Origin: Desulfobacterales bacterium
GTDB taxonomy: Bacteria > Desulfobacterota > Desulfobacteria > Desulfobacterales > Desulfosarcinaceae
Direction: 5' to 3'
DNA length: 64,000 nucleotides
NCBI GenBank assembly: GCA_016218685.1
Contig: JACRDD010000041.1
Coordinates: 20,791-84,790 of the forward strand
In this document: piece after piece, positions 62,344-64,000 of the stretch
Layout: the number at the start of each line of letters is the position of its first letter
Position numbering within the stretch: the first letter of the stretch is position 1
Position numbers and translations under genes: made by a program
The notes under the pieces: generated by a model
What the model saw: the letters and a program-made list of their open reading frames with translations, nothing else
Told to the model about the DNA's origin: nothing
Database searches by the model: none

Positions 62344-63513
62344 ATGGATTCGTTCTATGCAGACGAAACAGGTGAAATCCACTACTACAAGCTAAGAGAT
62401 AGGAAAGGACCGGACACTATTTTCATCTCGAAAGTCAAGGAATTTCCTAACTCATTTACTGGAGATACCAAAAAAGTTCGATACATCAGAAAGGTCTTTG
62501 ATCGCGAAGACACCTCTGAACTTGTCAACGTGAAAGGCGAATTGGTCTTGAGGTGTTCGGCCAGTGGCAGAGATCAGATAAAAGTAATCGTTTACGGCAA
62601 TAGCACTGAAAGAATGGGATTCACTCTTCAGAAGTTTCGTGGAGATACAGGAAATCCCTATAAGGACACCGGATTTTCGTTCTATCAAGGTGAATTCAAA
62701 GAATTGTTGGAGTTCTTGTATCTCGTGCGCTTTATCGATCTATCCGATACAGGCAATTTCCAAGTCCAACTCAGCGACCTTAGGTCAAAAGTTCTGGTAA
62801 ATAGGTGCGACAGAGACCTTATTGAAGCTTTCAGGAGTATTCACGGAGAGGAAAGGCTACGCCTTCTGGAAAGAATAAAGAACGAAAATTTAACGAAAGA
62901 GGATTTGGATATTCTATCCGGCCGAAAAGAAGGACTGGAAAGTTTTCGTGAGCATCTATTCAACAAAGTGGATTGGCGAGAAAAAGATTGGCAAGCCTTC
63001 TTTCAAAACAACACATGGATTTTTGGATATGGTCTTGATTATCGTTTTCTTTCAATACTTCAGCGTGAAGCAGCGGTTTCGGATCAGTGTTTAGATAGGT
63101 CGGATACTGTAACTGCCGACTTTCTCCTTGGGAGTTCCAACTTCACTGTGTTGGTAGAATTGAAGAGACCCGATACTCCGCTATTCGACGATAACAAAAA
63201 CCGCTCTGGAAATTGGCGTTTGTCAAAAGACATTATTCATTCCGTGTCGCAAATTTTGGAGCAAAAAGCAAGCTGGCAGGTTAAGGGGGATCAAAGGAGC
63301 TACACAGACTCCGGAGAAAAGATAATTCAAAAGGCTTATGATCCCAAAAGTATTCTTGTCATTGGCCGCCTGGGAACACTTACCGGCACACCAAAGGAGA
63401 AGAAAATAAAGCTGAAAACCCTTGAACTATTTCGACGTGATTCGCGGAATATTGAAATCCTGACATATGATGAACTTTATGAGAGGGCAAACTTCATTGT
63501 AAATCAGGAATAG
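62344..63513 (+). CDS. Shedu-like DUF4263 nuclease-domain protein
   Basis: A 389-residue protein starting after AGAGAGGGAG. The C-terminal half from about residue 210 matches the Shedu (SduA) DUF4263 domain of PD-(D/E)xK nucleases: DWQAFFQNNTWIFGYGLDYR, then TADFLLGSSNFTVLVELKRP with the catalytic Asp and ExK, then WRLSKDIIHSVSQILEQKA and ILVIGRLGTL. Shedu is a one-gene anti-phage system. The N-terminal 200 residues vary among Shedu proteins and probably sense phage. It is a complete gene flanked by attC sites 2 and 3, so it is a mobile defence cassette. Confidence 0.85.
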   Translation: MDSFYADETGEIHYYKLRDRKGPDTIFISKVKEFPNSFTGDTKKVRYIRKVFDREDTSELVNVKGELVLRCSASGRDQIKVIVYGNSTERMGFTLQKFRGDTGNPYKDTGFSFYQGEFKELLEFLYLVRFIDLSDTGNFQVQLSDLRSKVLVNRCDRDLIEAFRSIHGEERLRLLERIKNENLTKEDLDILSGRKEGLESFREHLFNKVDWREKDWQAFFQNNTWIFGYGLDYRFLSILQREAAVSDQCLDRSDTVTADFLLGSSNFTVLVELKRPDTPLFDDNKNRSGNWRLSKDIIHSVSQILEQKASWQVKGDQRSYTDSGEKIIQKAYDPKSILVIGRLGTLTGTPKEKKIKLKTLELFRRDSRNIEILTYDELYERANFIVNQE

Positions 63514-63530
63514 ATAACTCTATAAATGCG

Positions 63531-63589
63531 ATATAACCAACAAATGGTGCCGGCCCAAAAAGCCGGGTGGCACATTTTGATCGTTAGGC
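63531..63589 (+). repeat. Integron attC site 3
   Basis: A 59-bp imperfect palindrome from ATATAAC (63531-63537) to canonical core GTTAGGC (63583-63589). AAATG-g-TGCC pairs with GGCACATTT leaving one extrahelical G; CCGGC/GCCGG form the inner stem around an A-rich loop. The next gene starts eight bases after the core, as common for cassettes. Its left core ATATAAC deviates from RYYYAAC. Confidence 0.75.
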
Positions 63590-63596
63590 TCAATAA

Positions 63597-63866
63597 ATGT
63601 CACGATTGGAACTCGCTGCAGCTATTGCCACTGTGGTGTCCGGCTTAATCACATTCTTGGACTATTTCATGACCAAGGAGCAAATAAAAGCATTGGAGGA
63701 TCGGCACCGGCCTATGCTATACGAACTCCGCGAAAAAGTGCCCGTTATAGTCGAAACGGTCATATCTTGGCCTATTGCTATTTTCATTTTTGCTGTTCGA
63801 TCAAGGTTCAAGGCACTCCCTCTGATGCTACTATCCATGGTTATCACATTTCCTTTATTTAATTAG
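63597..63866 (+). CDS. Small membrane protein of unknown function (cassette gene)
   Basis: A protein of 89 residues from the ATG at 63597, just after attC 3. It has an N-terminal hydrophobic helix (LAAAIATVVSGLITFLDYFM), a charged central loop (TKEQIKALEDRHRPMLYELR) and a second hydrophobic region (SWPIAIFIFAVRS, then LPLMLLSMVITFPLF). No family recognised. No ribosome site is clear, as with many cassette genes. A membrane effector or immunity role is speculation. Confidence 0.6.
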   Translation: MSRLELAAAIATVVSGLITFLDYFMTKEQIKALEDRHRPMLYELREKVPVIVETVISWPIAIFIFAVRSRFKALPLMLLSMVITFPLFN

Positions 63867-64000
63867 AGGTTCCTGAATAACAATTAACATCTTGATATAA
63901 CGAGTTTAAAGTGTTATGGGATTCGTCGTAAACGCAAGCAAATCAAGCTTTTTCCATTAAAAACCTTGCACCTTCCGACGAGAAAATTATGTACAGACAC
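63867..64000. other. Downstream of last cassette gene, 134 bp
   Basis: AT-rich, no gene. GATATAACGAG near 63894 repeats the start of attC 3 (GATATAACCA), and ATAAC/GTTAT pair across 11 bases. This is too short for an attC but could be a remnant or the start of a further site. The array may continue beyond the window. Confidence 0.4.

Noticed and set aside
63894..63918. Possible fourth attC after the last cassette gene
   Set aside because: ATAAC/GTTAT pair but the palindrome is only about 25 bp and the right core (GTTATGG) does not fit; recorded as unresolved gap sequence.
1..64000. CRISPR arrays, tRNA and rRNA genes, transposases
   Set aside because: Looked for regularly spaced direct repeats, T-arm patterns, rRNA-like stretches and transposase motifs; none recognised by eye. 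Weak or unusual tRNAs could be missed.

Overview
The window is GC-rich chromosomal DNA of a sulfate-reducing deltaproteobacterium (Desulfobacterota, most like the Desulfobacteraceae). This rests on two signatures. One is a complete dissimilatory sulfite reductase locus, dsrA-dsrB-dsrD followed by a cbiA/dsrN-type amidase (21.9-26.2 kb, minus strand). The other is a high-molecular-weight cytochrome transmembrane complex, rrf2-hmcABCDEF (40.3-46.9 kb, plus strand), whose HmcA carries 16 CxxCH haem sites. No rRNA, tRNA, CRISPR array, transposase or phage structural gene was seen.

Layout. 0-2.3 kb: a TetR repressor divergent from a DAPG-hydrolase (PhlG)-like gene with two identical operators, then an SGNH-hydrolase lipoprotein. 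2.7-16.7 kb: a secreted toroid-like protein paired with a DASS/SLC13 anion transporter, a giant membrane patatin, a GatZ/KbaZ-type protein, a VWA protein with two OmpA-like domains, a pterin-binding methyltransferase-like protein, an amidohydrolase, a pseudo-receiver/PilZ protein and a flavin split-barrel protein. 16.7-21.9 kb: a methionine operon (metY-metX-metW) behind a SAM-I riboswitch and terminator, continuing into an exported Fe/Mn superoxide dismutase and rlmN. 21.9-28.3 kb: dsrABD-dsrN, and upstream of it a TPR protein and a kinase-like protein of unknown role. 28.6-40.1 kb: a DapA-family aldolase, two SPFH proteins, PilZ, a chemoreceptor, a 48-residue six-cysteine protein, a sigma-54 activator, an LplT-PlsC fusion, a MazG-like protein and a small exported protein. 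40.3-48.6 kb: the hmc operon and an acyl-CoA ligase. 49-60 kb: lipoproteins, an esterase, a tandem pair of GNAT-like proteins (one fused to a TraB/GumN domain), EcsC, a TetR/FAD-oxidoreductase divergent pair, a GDPD lipoprotein, a glycine-zipper lipoprotein and a CYTH protein.

The last 4 kb (60.3-64.0 kb) differ. Base composition drops, all genes point the same way, and the gaps between them hold imperfect hairpins with bulged bases flanked by AAC and GTT core sites. I read this as an integron gene-cassette array without an integrase in view (a CALIN-type cluster). Its cassettes encode an HNH-nuclease/nucleotidyltransferase fusion, a small membrane protein, a Shedu-like DUF4263 nuclease and another small membrane protein. 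This is the most likely place for an undescribed defence or toxin system, and the HNH-NTase fusion is the strongest novelty candidate.

How the parts fit. DsrAB (with DsrD) reduces sulfite in the cytoplasm. Hmc links the periplasmic cytochrome c pool, through the membrane, to a cytoplasmic HdrD-like iron-sulfur protein. The met operon responds to S-adenosylmethionine, and its products assimilate sulfide into homocysteine. Several regulatory sites are directly readable: TetR operators near 0.5 kb, the SAM-I riboswitch near 21.7 kb, the dsr promoter near 26.4 kb, and an Rrf2-type palindrome on the hmc promoter near 40.27 kb.
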